DNA of 64,000 nt from Bombella apis. GTDB lineage: Bacteria; Pseudomonadota; Alphaproteobacteria; Acetobacterales; Acetobacteraceae. The stretch lies in NCBI RefSeq assembly GCF_018221685.1, contig NZ_JAGJTM010000005.1, positions 7,501 to 71,500 of the forward strand. The letters run 5' to 3'. Each line of letters starts with the position of its first letter. Position 1 is the first letter of the stretch. This document shows, one piece after another, positions 7,221 through 15,904 of the stretch. The notes beneath the pieces were generated by a model. It made no database searches, was not told where the DNA came from, and saw nothing but the letters and a program-made list of their open reading frames with translations. The position numbers were made by a program, and so were the translations under genes.

Positions 7221-8770
7221 CGCGCCCGACCCGTTATCTCGTCCGTATCGTTGTTTTTCTGCTAATCATCATGGGGCTGGCCTTTGCCCTGCGGGATGTG
7301 CTGGTCCATGCTTTCATGGTCAATCCGGGACTGGACGGTGTCATCATCGCCATCCTGCTGCTGGGCATTCTCTGGAACCTCCATCTGACCATCCGGCTCT
7401 TTCCTGAAGTCCGCTGGGTCAACATCCTGCGCCAGCCACGAGCCGGGCTGAAAGTGCCGGAGCCGCCCCGGCTTCTCTCCCCCATGGCCCGTGTCCTGCG
7501 GGCACGGCGGGATGAGAATCCTGGTCTCTCCCTCTCCACCCAGACCACACGGGCCATGCTGGAAAGCCTGGAAGCCCGCATGGATGAAGGCCGGGAGATT
7601 TCCCGCTACATCACGCAGCTTCTGGTCTTTCTCGGGCTGCTGGGCACGTTCTATGGGCTGATTCTCACCGTACGTTCCGTGGCAGATGTCATCAGCGCCA
7701 TGCCTTCCGGCGGGGCGGACATATCCACCATGTTCGAGCACGTCAAAACAGGACTGGTCAAACCGCTCGGTGGCATGTCCACGGCCTTCTCTGCCTCCAT
7801 GTTCGGTCTGGCGGGGTCGCTCATTCTCGGCTTCCTCGACCTGACATCAGGACAGGCGCAGAACCGTTTTGCCAATGAGATCGAGGAATGGCTGGCTGAC
7901 CAGACCTTTCTCGAAAACCCGGAAACAGGACCTGAGAGCCCCGCAGAAGACAGGCTGGCCACCATGGAAGCCTGGCTGCCACGTGTGCAGGACTTCATGC
8001 GGCTCACGACGGAAAATGTGGCCCTGCTCCAGCAGAACATCACCATCCTGCGCCGCATCCTGGAGGTTGACGGAGAGGACAACGCCAAGATCATTCTTGG
8101 CCTGCGCGCCCTGAACGAAACCATGCACAAGCTCTATGCCGATGGTGCCTTCCACAAGGACCAGTCCGCCATTCTCGGCCAGCTGACCAGCATGAATGAG
8201 ACCTTCCGCAAGGGAGCTCCAGCGACGCAACATGACACATCCTCCCCATCCCGTGATAATCAGGGGTCTCTCATTGAGAGACTGACGCGCATCAGCGAGA
8301 ATCTCCTGCATCATCGTGAAGCAGCCGCTCAGCCTCATGATAAAGTCCTCCGTGAAGGGCAGGCCGCCATCATCGAGAAGCTGGCGGAGATCCGTGAAGC
8401 CCTGCCTCATGAACGTGAAACCACATCCCATCAGCATGATGAGGCCATCCGGGCTGGACAGACGCACATCATTGAGAAGCTGACAGAAATCAACGAGACC
8501 CTCCGCAGCCATCAGGCACCCCCTGCCGCCCCTGCGCAGGACCTCTCGCAGCTCCAGCAGATCCTTCAGCAGATCGAAGAAGGGAACCAGGCCACACTGC
8601 GGACCATGAAGGCCCTGAGCAGCAGCGTCAGCCAGCGTCACTTCGAGGATCCGGCCGTCACCCAGCTTCTTCAGGACATGGAAAGGCAGCTGCTCGGCCT
8701 GCGTACCGATATCGTTTCCCTTGCCAGAAGTGAGAAAAGCCCCTTCATCTCCCGGCGTGGGGAGGGCTGA
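7217..8770 (+). CDS. MotA/TolQ/ExbB-like proton channel protein with long repeat tail
   Basis: A 517-residue inner-membrane protein. Two N-terminal hydrophobic segments (about residues 8-25 and 36-55) are followed by a MotA/TolQ core at about 135-215: LLVFLGLLGTFYGLILTVRSVADV and the FSASMFGLAGSLILGFLDL segment. The rest, about 300 residues, is predicted to be helical and cytoplasmic. From residue 316 it contains four consecutive 33-residue repeats starting QSAIL, QGSLI, QAAII and QTHII. The next gene encodes the MotB-like partner. Such pairs occur in non-flagellated Alphaproteobacteria as envelope motors. The long tail also recalls ZorA of Zorya defence systems, but no ZorC, D or E gene is nearby. 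Confidence 0.75.
   Translation: MTRPTRYLVRIVVFLLIIMGLAFALRDVLVHAFMVNPGLDGVIIAILLLGILWNLHLTIRLFPEVRWVNILRQPRAGLKVPEPPRLLSPMARVLRARRDENPGLSLSTQTTRAMLESLEARMDEGREISRYITQLLVFLGLLGTFYGLILTVRSVADVISAMPSGGADISTMFEHVKTGLVKPLGGMSTAFSASMFGLAGSLILGFLDLTSGQAQNRFANEIEEWLADQTFLENPETGPESPAEDRLATMEAWLPRVQDFMRLTTENVALLQQNITILRRILEVDGEDNAKIILGLRALNETMHKLYADGAFHKDQSAILGQLTSMNETFRKGAPATQHDTSSPSRDNQGSLIERLTRISENLLHHREAAAQPHDKVLREGQAAIIEKLAEIREALPHERETTSHQHDEAIRAGQTHIIEKLTEINETLRSHQAPPAAPAQDLSQLQQILQQIEEGNQATLRTMKALSSSVSQRHFEDPAVTQLLQDMERQLLGLRTDIVSLARSEKSPFISRRGEG
8162..8512 (+). repeat. Four tandem 99-bp coding repeats in the MotA-like tail
   Basis: In-frame units begin at 8162, 8261, 8360 and 8459, exactly 99 bases (33 codons) apart. 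Each starts with a CAG codon and encodes a pattern close to Q-x-x-I-I-E-K-L-x-E-I-x-E-x-L. Units two and three also share a downstream HD-x(3)-R-x-G. Units two and three are the most alike. The fourth matches only over its first 18 residues. The repeat period fits an extended helical or coiled-coil rod. Confidence 0.7.
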
Positions 8771-8772
8771 CC

Positions 8773-9741
8773 ATGGCCCGCCGCCGTCACCGCTCCGGCT
8801 CCATCAATGCCTGGCCGGGCTATGTGGACGCCCTCTCCTCCCTGCTGATGGTGGTCACGTTCGTCCTGCTCGTCTTCGTCCTCGGGCAGGAATTCCTCTC
8901 TGCGACCATCACCCAGAGAGAACACGCTCTGGAAAACCTGAAGCAGGAGCTCACCCATCTCAGTGACATGCTCTCCCTCAGTGAGGCAAAGGTCAAAACG
9001 CTGAGCAGTGCCGAGCAGGAACAGCGTGCCATGGTCGCCACGCTGAAGAGCCAGCTTGATGAGCGACAGCATCAGCTGGACGACATGCAGACCCACTCAA
9101 AAGAGGTCGAAAGCGCCCAGCTTGGCAGCATTGCCGATCTCTCATCGCAGATCACCGAGCTGACCCGCCAGCTCCAGGCCGTCTCCAGAGCCCTGGAGAT
9201 TGAAAAAAAGAACGAGGTGGACAAGGATGCCCGCATCGCCGAGCTGGGGCAGAAGCTCAACATCGCCCTCGCTGACAAGGTCAACCAGCTTCAGCGTTAC
9301 CGTTCCGAGTTCTTTGGCAGACTGAGGGACATTCTCAAAAATCAGCCAGGAATCTCCATTGTGGGCGACCGCTTTGTCTTCCAGTCCGAGATTCTCTTCC
9401 CCAGCGGCAGCGCAACTCTCACCCCGACAGGCCAGAAACAGCTCCTCACCCTGGCCCGTACGTTCCGTGAGGTAGCGGCCACCATTCCGTCTGATGTCCC
9501 ATGGATTCTCCGTGTTGATGGCCATGCGGACCGCAAGCCGATCCGCTCCACTTTCCCAAGCAACTGGGAGCTGTCATCCGCCCGTGCCATTACGGTCGTC
9601 AAAACACTGATCACCAATGGGGTGGACCCGCATCACATTGCTGCCACGGCATTCTCCGGCTATCAGCCACTGGACAATGGCTCAAGCCCGGAAGCTCTGG
9701 CCCGCAACCGACGGATCGAGTTCCGCCTGACAGACCGCTAG
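8773..9741 (+). CDS. MotB-like peptidoglycan-binding stator protein
   Basis: A 322-residue protein with one N-terminal transmembrane segment (about residues 17-40, YVDALSSLLMVVTFVLLVFVL) that carries Asp19 at the position of the proton-carrying aspartate in MotB. Residues 55-185 form a long coiled coil. Residues about 195-322 form an OmpA-like domain with LFPSGSATLTPTGQKQL, the VDGHADRKPI motif and the final NRRIEFRLTDR. It would anchor the channel to the cell wall. It starts two bases after the MotA-like gene. A 9-bp GC-rich hairpin follows the stop. Confidence 0.8.
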   Translation: MARRRHRSGSINAWPGYVDALSSLLMVVTFVLLVFVLGQEFLSATITQREHALENLKQELTHLSDMLSLSEAKVKTLSSAEQEQRAMVATLKSQLDERQHQLDDMQTHSKEVESAQLGSIADLSSQITELTRQLQAVSRALEIEKKNEVDKDARIAELGQKLNIALADKVNQLQRYRSEFFGRLRDILKNQPGISIVGDRFVFQSEILFPSGSATLTPTGQKQLLTLARTFREVAATIPSDVPWILRVDGHADRKPIRSTFPSNWELSSARAITVVKTLITNGVDPHHIAATAFSGYQPLDNGSSPEALARNRRIEFRLTDR

Positions 9742-9753
9742 CCCCCTTCACCC

Positions 9754-9775
9754 GTGGCGGGGGCCTCCCCGCCAC
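9754..9775 (+). terminator. GC-rich hairpin after the MotB-like gene
   Basis: Perfect 9-bp arms GTGGCGGGG (9754-9762) and CCCCGCCAC (9767-9775) with a four-base loop, just after the stop at 9741 and before lepA at 9820. There is no T-run, so it would be a weak or factor-assisted terminator. Confidence 0.4.
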
Positions 9776-9819
9776 CACACATGCTGACAGAACTTTCAGA
9801 ATCACCTAATTAGGGCGTC

Positions 9820-11622
9820 ATGACCGACACACCGCTTCACCTCATCCGCAATTTTTCCATCATCGCCCATATCGACCATGGCAAATCCACCCTGGCCGAC
9901 CGGCTGATCGAAGCCTGCGGCGCCCTGACTGCCCGTGAAATGAAGGGGCAGGTTCTCGATTCCATGGAGCTGGAGCAGGAGCGGGGCATCACCATCAAGG
10001 CCCAGACTGTCCGGCTGACCTATCCCGCCAAGGATGGCAACGTCTATACGCTCAACCTCATGGACACGCCCGGCCATGTGGACTTCGCCTACGAGGTCAG
10101 CCGTTCCCTCGCCGCCTGCGAAGGGTCCCTGCTGGTCGTGGATGCCTCACAGGGCGTCGAGGCGCAGACTCTGGCCAACGTCTATCAGGCAATTGATGCC
10201 AACCATGAGATCGTCCCCGTTCTCAACAAGATTGACCTCCCGGCCGCTGAGCCGGAACGTGTCCGTGCCCAGATCGAGGAAGTGGTCGGCATCCCGGCAG
10301 ATGATGCCGTGGAGATCAGTGCCAAGACGGGCCTGAACATCGAAGGCGTGCTGGAAGCCCTCGTCCAGCGCCTGCCTGCCCCCAAGGGTGATGCCGAGGC
10401 TCCCCTTCAGGGGCTGCTGGTGGACAGCTGGTACGACAGCTATCTCGGCGTCATCATCCTTGTCCGCATCAAGGAAGGCCGCCTGAAGCGGGGCGACAAG
10501 ATCCGCATGATGCAGACCGGGGCAACCTATCATGTCGATCAGGTCGGCGTGTTCCTGCCCAAGATGCAGCCGGTCGATTCCCTTGGCCCGGGGGAAATGG
10601 GCTACATCAATGCCGCCATCAAGACCGTGGCGGACTGCAATGTCGGTGACACCATCACGCTGGACAACCGCCCGGCGGAAAAGGCCCTGCCCGGCTTCAA
10701 GCCCTCCATACCGGTCGTCTGGTGTGGTCTCTTCCCTGTCGATGCCGACGATTTCGACAAGCTGCGCACCAGCCTCGGCAAGCTGCGGCTCAATGACGCC
10801 TCCTTCCACTTCGAAGCGGAAACATCGGCTGCCCTCGGCTTCGGGTTCCGCTGCGGGTTCCTCGGGCTGCTGCATCTGGAGATCATCCAAGAACGTCTCT
10901 CCCGTGAGTTCAATCTGGACCTCATCGCCACCGCTCCCTCCGTCGTGTACAAGATGCACATGAACAACGGCGAGGTCGAAGAGCTGCACAACCCGGCCGA
11001 CATGCCGGAGATCAGCAAGATCGACTATATCGAAGAGCCGTGGATCAAGGCCTCCATCCTCGTGCGGGACGAGTATCTGGGGTCCGTCCTCACCCTCTGC
11101 ACGGAACGTCGTGGCGTTCAGATCGACCTGACCTATGTTGGAGACCGGGCCATGGTCGTGTACCGCCTGCCCCTCAACGAGGTGGTGTTCGACTTCTATG
11201 ACCGTCTGAAATCCCTCACGCGGGGTTATGCCTCCTTCGAGTATCAGATGGATGGTTACGAGGAGAGCGATCTGGTCCGCATCTCCATCCTCGTCAATCA
11301 CGAGCCAGTGGATGCCCTGGCTTTCATCGCCCACCGTACCGTGGCCGAGACACGGGGCCGGGCCATCTGCGCCAAGCTGAAAGACCTCATCCCCCGCCAG
11401 CTCTTCAAGATCGCCATCCAGGCCTCCATCGGCTCCAAGGTGATCGCCCGTGAGACGCTGGGGGCTCTCTCCAAGGATGTCACGGCCAAATGTTATGGTG
11501 GTGACATCTCCCGTAAACGCAAGCTGCTGGAAAAGCAGAAAGAGGGCAAAAAACGCATGCGGCAGTTCGGCAAGGTCGAAATTCCGCAGAGCGCCTTCCT
11601 CGCCGCCTTGAAGATGGACTGA
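9820..11622 (+). CDS. lepA: Elongation factor 4 (LepA)
   Basis: A 600-residue translational GTPase of the expected LepA length. GTPase motifs are intact: G1 [10 protein letters not shown]3 DTPGH and G4 NKID near the N-terminus. The C-terminal LepA-specific domain ends with [24 protein letters not shown], the family hallmark. LepA acts on the ribosome and promotes initiation or back-translocation under ionic stress. It is followed three bases later by a glycosyltransferase-like gene that may be read from the same transcript. Confidence 0.97.
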   Translation: MTDTPLHLIRNFSIIAHIDHGKSTLADRLIEACGALTAREMKGQVLDSMELEQERGITIKAQTVRLTYPAKDGNVYTLNLMDTPGHVDFAYEVSRSLAACEGSLLVVDASQGVEAQTLANVYQAIDANHEIVPVLNKIDLPAAEPERVRAQIEEVVGIPADDAVEISAKTGLNIEGVLEALVQRLPAPKGDAEAPLQGLLVDSWYDSYLGVIILVRIKEGRLKRGDKIRMMQTGATYHVDQVGVFLPKMQPVDSLGPGEMGYINAAIKTVADCNVGDTITLDNRPAEKALPGFKPSIPVVWCGLFPVDADDFDKLRTSLGKLRLNDASFHFEAETSAALGFGFRCGFLGLLHLEIIQERLSREFNLDLIATAPSVVYKMHMNNGEVEELHNPADMPEISKIDYIEEPWIKASILVRDEYLGSVLTLCTERRGVQIDLTYVGDRAMVVYRLPLNEVVFDFYDRLKSLTRGYASFEYQMDGYEESDLVRISILVNHEPVDALAFIAHRTVAETRGRAICAKLKDLIPRQLFKIAIQASIGSKVIARETLGALSKDVTAKCYGGDISRKRKLLEKQKEGKKRMRQFGKVEIPQSAFLAALKMD

Positions 11623-11625
11623 CCC

Positions 11626-13017
11626 ATGCCCCGGACCGCCGCCCTTCTCTGCGTCCACAATGAAGCCAACAGGCTTGGCTGGTGGATCGCCCACCATATG
11701 GCGGCGGGTTTTTCGGCCCTGCTCATCTGTGACGACCATTCCACCGATGGTACGCAGGACATCCTGACCCAGGCAGCCCGCAACTACGACATCCGCCTGC
11801 TGACAACGGACCGCCAGGAAACAGACAGCCTGCACCGCCATCAGGATGCCCTGCTGACCATGCTCCAGCAGGAGGGCGACCATTTCGACTGGATCATCCA
11901 GCTGGCCGTGGATGAATATTTCACGCCTGATAGCGGCTCCGTGAAGGCGTTCCTGACCGGGATGGAGGCAGAACTGGGGGCAGAGACCTTCCAGAAAACC
12001 AGTCATCTCCCTGTCAACTGGTGCCTGACCGGCCTTGGCCAATGGGCCCACAAAACCCTTGATGGGCAGATGCCCCATCCACGGGCCCTCTTTCAGACCC
12101 ACGCCGACAGCAATTTCCCGGACAGCCGGGTCACACGGTCTTTTTTCCGTCCTTCCAGCAGACAGGGCCTGCCAGACCCGTTTGCCCATATCCATGCAGC
12201 GCCGGACTGGTCCGCTGCCCGCATCCTGCATGATGCTGCCACCAGCAGCCACACACCGCAGATGCGCCGCCACTTCGACCGCAGCGAACAGTTCTACGAC
12301 AAAGGGCAGGCTCTCCTGCCCCAGACGCTGGATATCAGCGCCCATCTCCTTCAGGGCCTGATCCTCGGTGCCTGTTACGCCATACAGAATGGACAGGCCC
12401 CTACCTCCTCCACCGGGGCACCTCCCCCCGAGACCGCCTGCCGCTTCAACCGGTTCCATCTGCACCGCGACGGACAGCGGCTTGCCCTGAACAGGGACAG
12501 CCGCATGACAGGCTTCCACCCCCTTGAGGAACTCCGGGACAGTCCCACACTGATACCGCTCTGCCTCATCAAGCCGGAAAACCCCGTACCGGGAATGGAA
12601 AATCGGGCATGGCTGTATGCAGACCGTCCGTCTGGCCTCCCATACCTGCCCGCAGCAGCCCCTGCCTCCACCTGTTTCCCGACCCTGCTGGACTGCCTGC
12701 CCCTCCATCTCCAACAGGATGACGGAGCTGTCAGGCTCTCGCTCCGCCCGACGGCGCTGGCTTTTCCCGATGACGCCCCCATAACCCTCATCCCCGCAGA
12801 GACCTCCTCATTCTCTAGGCTGGCCCCCGTGGAAAACGCTCTCCAGCACTTTACACTCCATGGTTTTTCAGCCGCTGGACTCCATGAAGCCATACGGCAG
12901 GGCCGGTGGCTCTCACCATCCGTCATCGGGGCTCTCTATGCCCAGCTGCCAGAGCAGGAGGCCCGTACACTCTTTACCCCCCTGCTCTACCGGCTCTTCC
13001 ACGACTGGCCCCGCTAG
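11626..13017 (+). CDS. Glycosyltransferase family 2-like protein
   Basis: A 463-residue soluble protein. Residues 1-110 show a GT2-like nucleotide-sugar binding fold: TAALLCVHNEANRLGWWIAHHMAAGF, then LLICDDHSTDGTQDIL, then a strand ending QLAVDEYF at the usual DXD-like site. The remaining 350 residues are less recognisable. The family (Glyco_tranf_2_4 type) is common in surface polysaccharide or glycan modification loci. No membrane helices are seen. It lies directly after lepA and 14 bases before the permease gene. The acceptor is unknown. Confidence 0.65.
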   Translation: MPRTAALLCVHNEANRLGWWIAHHMAAGFSALLICDDHSTDGTQDILTQAARNYDIRLLTTDRQETDSLHRHQDALLTMLQQEGDHFDWIIQLAVDEYFTPDSGSVKAFLTGMEAELGAETFQKTSHLPVNWCLTGLGQWAHKTLDGQMPHPRALFQTHADSNFPDSRVTRSFFRPSSRQGLPDPFAHIHAAPDWSAARILHDAATSSHTPQMRRHFDRSEQFYDKGQALLPQTLDISAHLLQGLILGACYAIQNGQAPTSSTGAPPPETACRFNRFHLHRDGQRLALNRDSRMTGFHPLEELRDSPTLIPLCLIKPENPVPGMENRAWLYADRPSGLPYLPAAAPASTCFPTLLDCLPLHLQQDDGAVRLSLRPTALAFPDDAPITLIPAETSSFSRLAPVENALQHFTLHGFSAAGLHEAIRQGRWLSPSVIGALYAQLPEQEARTLFTPLLYRLFHDWPR

Positions 13018-13031
13018 ACATCCCCTCTTTC

Positions 13032-14378
13032 ATGAAACATGACGCCGTGATCCGCTCTTCCCTTGACCATTTCTTCCAGATCACCCGGCGTCACTCAACA
13101 ATCCCCCGTGAAATCAGTGCCGGACTGACCATTTTTGGCTCCATGGCCTATATCATGGCCGTCAATCCGGCTGTTCTGGCAGGTGCCGGACTGGCCCGCC
13201 ATGACATGATCATGACCACCATCGCCGGTGCCGTAGCCGGAACACTGCTCATGGCCCTATGGGCACGGCTGCCCATAGCCCTGGCCCCCGCCATGAGCAG
13301 CAATGTCCTGTTTGCCCAGGTGGTCGTTCAGCAGGCCCATGTCTCCCCCTCCACGGCCTTCACGGTCGTCCTCTTCAGCGGGATGTGTTTCACGCTCCTC
13401 TCGCTCACACGGCTTCGCCTGAAAATCATACAGAGCTTTCCACCCTGCATCATACTGGGCATCCAGACAGCCATTGGCGCTTTCATCGCCCGGATCGGTC
13501 TCATCTCCGCCGGAATCGCCGTCCCATCCGCAGGCGGGCTTGGTTTTGCCTCCCTCTCGCACCCGGCCGTGATCCTTGCCCTGGCTGGGGTGATGTTCTG
13601 CCTGCTGCTCCAGCTTCTCCGTATTCCCGCAGGGCTGCTTGTCACCATCATGGTCCTGACCCTTGCCGGCCTTGTCGTCCCCGGCCCTGATGGGCAGCCC
13701 CTGACCCAGCTTCCCGGCCACCTGATTGACTGGCCCCATTATCCGGTCAACATGCTTGCGCCCTTCGACTTCCATGAATTCTTTCAGCATCTCGGGCTGC
13801 TGCTGCCCATCACGCTCTATATCCTGCTCAGCGATTTCTTCGATGCCACAGGAACGATGCTGACAGTGACACGACAGGCTGGGCTCTGCGGCACCAGAGA
13901 ACAACCCGACCTGCCTCCCCGCGCCTTTGCAGCGGACGGAGCAGCCAGCATCATCGGGGCCCTGCTTGGAACCTGTACCGTTTCCGCCTATCTGGAAAGC
14001 CTGACAGGCGCCGAAGCCGGTGGCCGTACAGGCCTCAGCGCCCTTGTGGTCGCCCTGCTGTTTGCCCTCTCCTGTTTCTTCTGGCCCCTGATAACAGCCA
14101 TCCCCGCTCTGGCAACGGCCCCTGTACTGGTCTTTGTCGGAATCATCATGCTCAGCAACCTGACCGAACTGCCCGACAATCTGGAAGAGTCCTTCCCACC
14201 CCTCTGCATGGTTCTGCTGACGGTCGTTACGGGCAGTTTCATGCTGGCCCTTGCCTGCGGAATGCTGCTCTACACGGCCATGCTACTCATCAGACGGGCA
14301 TTTCACAAAGTTACACCTGTCATAATTTGTCTTGATATAACTTTTCTCTGTTACATGATTCTGCAGGGGCGGTTTTAA
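13032..14378 (+). CDS. NCS2 family purine permease (AzgA-like)
   Basis: A 448-residue integral membrane protein with about 12-14 hydrophobic segments. The N-terminal pattern of a short soluble leader, then EISAGLTIFGSMAYIMAVNPAVLAGAG, is characteristic of the AzgA branch of the nucleobase:cation symporters, and a central DFFDATGTML motif is present. It probably takes up adenine, guanine or hypoxanthine. The start MKHDAVIRSSLDHFFQ at 13032 follows the stop of the glycosyltransferase by 14 bases. A longer reading from 12906 would overlap that gene out of frame and is not supported. Confidence 0.82.
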   Translation: MKHDAVIRSSLDHFFQITRRHSTIPREISAGLTIFGSMAYIMAVNPAVLAGAGLARHDMIMTTIAGAVAGTLLMALWARLPIALAPAMSSNVLFAQVVVQQAHVSPSTAFTVVLFSGMCFTLLSLTRLRLKIIQSFPPCIILGIQTAIGAFIARIGLISAGIAVPSAGGLGFASLSHPAVILALAGVMFCLLLQLLRIPAGLLVTIMVLTLAGLVVPGPDGQPLTQLPGHLIDWPHYPVNMLAPFDFHEFFQHLGLLLPITLYILLSDFFDATGTMLTVTRQAGLCGTREQPDLPPRAFAADGAASIIGALLGTCTVSAYLESLTGAEAGGRTGLSALVVALLFALSCFFWPLITAIPALATAPVLVFVGIIMLSNLTELPDNLEESFPPLCMVLLTVVTGSFMLALACGMLLYTAMLLIRRAFHKVTPVIICLDITFLCYMILQGRF

Positions 14379-14451
14379 TGAAACTGTAAGACAAAAGCCC
14401 TGATGTTCCTCGATAAAAAACGTTAAAACAGGGTTGCCACTCTCCCGGAAA

Positions 14452-14475
14452 AACATCACGGCGCTCCGTGATGTT
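14452..14475. repeat. Perfect 10-bp inverted repeat between the permease and xseB
   Basis: Arms AACATCACGG (14452-14461) and CCGTGATGTT (14466-14475) with loop CGCT. A run of A before the left arm gives a T-run on the minus strand only, although no minus-strand gene needs a terminator here. It may help end the permease transcript or be an operator for xseB. The rest of the 187-base gap shows nothing else. Confidence 0.4.
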
Positions 14476-14565
14476 CCCCGACGGGCAGGATGAGGGCTGG
14501 AAAAAATCTCTCCATCCCTGTAATGCCCTGTAAGTTTCATGATCTGAACCCCGGCTGGATAGTTC

Positions 14566-14934
14566 ATGCCCGACCCTACGACGACACAGACAACACCGCT
14601 GCACCAGCTTTCTTTTGAAAACGCCCTGGCCGAACTTGAGCAGATCGTCCGCGGGCTGGAAAGCGGCCAGATGAAGCTGGAAGACGCAATCTCCGCTTAT
14701 GAGCGCGGTGCTGCCCTGCGCCGCCATTGTGAGGAAAAGCTGGGAGAGGCAGAAATGCGTGTGAAGGCCATCGTCCAGAAGGCTGATGGCTCCCTGTCGG
14801 AAGAACCTCTGGAGAAGGCAGAACAGCCTGCCCCACGCAGAAGGGCCAACGCCAGCCCCAGGAGGCCATCACCCGCCCCAAAGGAAGGCTGGTCTTCCCC
14901 GCCGCCTCATCTGGATGATGAGATTCCATTCTGA
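14566..14934 (+). CDS. xseB: Exodeoxyribonuclease VII small subunit
   Basis: A 122-residue protein. Residues 15-75 hold the XseB two-helix domain: SFENALAELEQIVRGLESGQMKLEDAISAYERGAAL, then a CEEKLGEAEMRVKAIV helix. XseB forms the stalk of the ExoVII nuclease with XseA, which is not in this window. The C-terminal 45 residues are a Pro/Arg-rich tail longer than usual. It heads the xseB-ispA-dxs-tlyA block that is common in Alphaproteobacteria. Confidence 0.92.
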   Translation: MPDPTTTQTTPLHQLSFENALAELEQIVRGLESGQMKLEDAISAYERGAALRRHCEEKLGEAEMRVKAIVQKADGSLSEEPLEKAEQPAPRRRANASPRRPSPAPKEGWSSPPPHLDDEIPF

Positions 14935-14989
14935 TAAATCATTGCCTGCACACACTTACGACAGCCACCTTCCGCAAGGAGACTTCCCG

Positions 14990-15898
14990 ATGACCGACAG
15001 CCACGCCCTTCCCCTCAAGGATGCCCTCCGCCAGGCCTGTCGTGAGATCGAGGCCAGCATTGATGCTCTCCTGCCGCCAGTGCCGGGTGATGAATCCCTG
15101 CTGATCGACGCCATGCGCTATGCCGCCCTGAATGGCGGCAAACGGCTGCGAGGATTCCTCGTGCTGGAGATCGCAGCCCTTTTCGGGGCATCCCGTGAAG
15201 CCGCCCTGCGTGTGGCTGCCTCCGTCGAGTTCCTGCACGCCTATTCTCTCGTCCATGATGACCTGCCTGCCATGGATGATGATGACCTCCGCCGGGGCCA
15301 GCCTTCCACCCACAAGAAATTCAATGAAGCCTTCGCCATCCTCGCTGGTGATGCCCTCCAGACCAGTGCCTTCGAAGTCCTGCTGGAAGACGCCACAAGT
15401 GCAGACCCCGCCATCCGGGCCGAGCTGGCGCTGGCACTGGCCCGTGCCTCCGGCAGTGCAGGCATGGTGGGCGGTCAGGTCATCGACATCCGCGGGGAAG
15501 GCAAGGCTCTTCCTCTCGAGAAGGTCAAACGCCTTCATGCCATGAAGACAGGTGCCCTCATCCGCTATGCAGCAGAAGCCGGGGCCATTCTGGCAGGGCT
15601 CAAGGCCGATGACCCACACCGCCAAGCCATCGTCCGCTATGGGACCGACCTCGGCACGGCCTTCCAGGTGGCTGATGACATCTTGGACACTACCGCCAGC
15701 ACCGAAGAACTGGGTAAAACGGCAGGGAAAGATGAAGATGCCTGCAAGTCCAACTACGTCTCGCTGCTTGGCATCGAAGGGGCCCGCAGGGAGGCCCTGC
15801 GCCTGAGCGAGCAGGCCCGCCAGTCCCTTTCCTCTTTCGGCCCCCGTGCGGATACGCTCCGTGCCCTCGCTGATTATTTCGTTGAACGCAGGAACTGA
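14990..15898 (+). CDS. ispA: Farnesyl diphosphate synthase (polyprenyl synthetase)
   Basis: A 302-residue trans-prenyltransferase. The first Asp-rich motif reads DDLPAMDDDDLRRG (Asp90 onward) and the second reads FQVADDILD. It condenses dimethylallyl and isopentenyl diphosphates to farnesyl diphosphate for hopanoids, quinones and undecaprenyl carriers. Start MTDSHALPLKDAL at 14990 has CAAGGAGA about ten bases upstream. An upstream in-frame extension would lie inside xseB. It is followed six bases after its stop by dxs, which supplies the isoprenoid precursors, so the pair is functionally linked. Confidence 0.95.
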   Translation: MTDSHALPLKDALRQACREIEASIDALLPPVPGDESLLIDAMRYAALNGGKRLRGFLVLEIAALFGASREAALRVAASVEFLHAYSLVHDDLPAMDDDDLRRGQPSTHKKFNEAFAILAGDALQTSAFEVLLEDATSADPAIRAELALALARASGSAGMVGGQVIDIRGEGKALPLEKVKRLHAMKTGALIRYAAEAGAILAGLKADDPHRQAIVRYGTDLGTAFQVADDILDTTASTEELGKTAGKDEDACKSNYVSLLGIEGARREALRLSEQARQSLSSFGPRADTLRALADYFVERRN

Positions 15899-15904
15899 TT
15901 GTTC

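Noticed and set aside
7217..9741. Zorya anti-phage system
   Set aside because: The MotA/MotB-like pair resembles ZorA/ZorB, but the flanking genes are an OmpA-like protein and lepA. No ZorC, ZorD or ZorE gene is present.
10147..12714. A very long open frame on the minus strand opposite lepA and the glycosyltransferase gene
   Set aside because: It is the shadow of two well-supported plus-strand genes in G+C-rich DNA. Its translation is His/Gly/Gln-rich without any recognisable domain.
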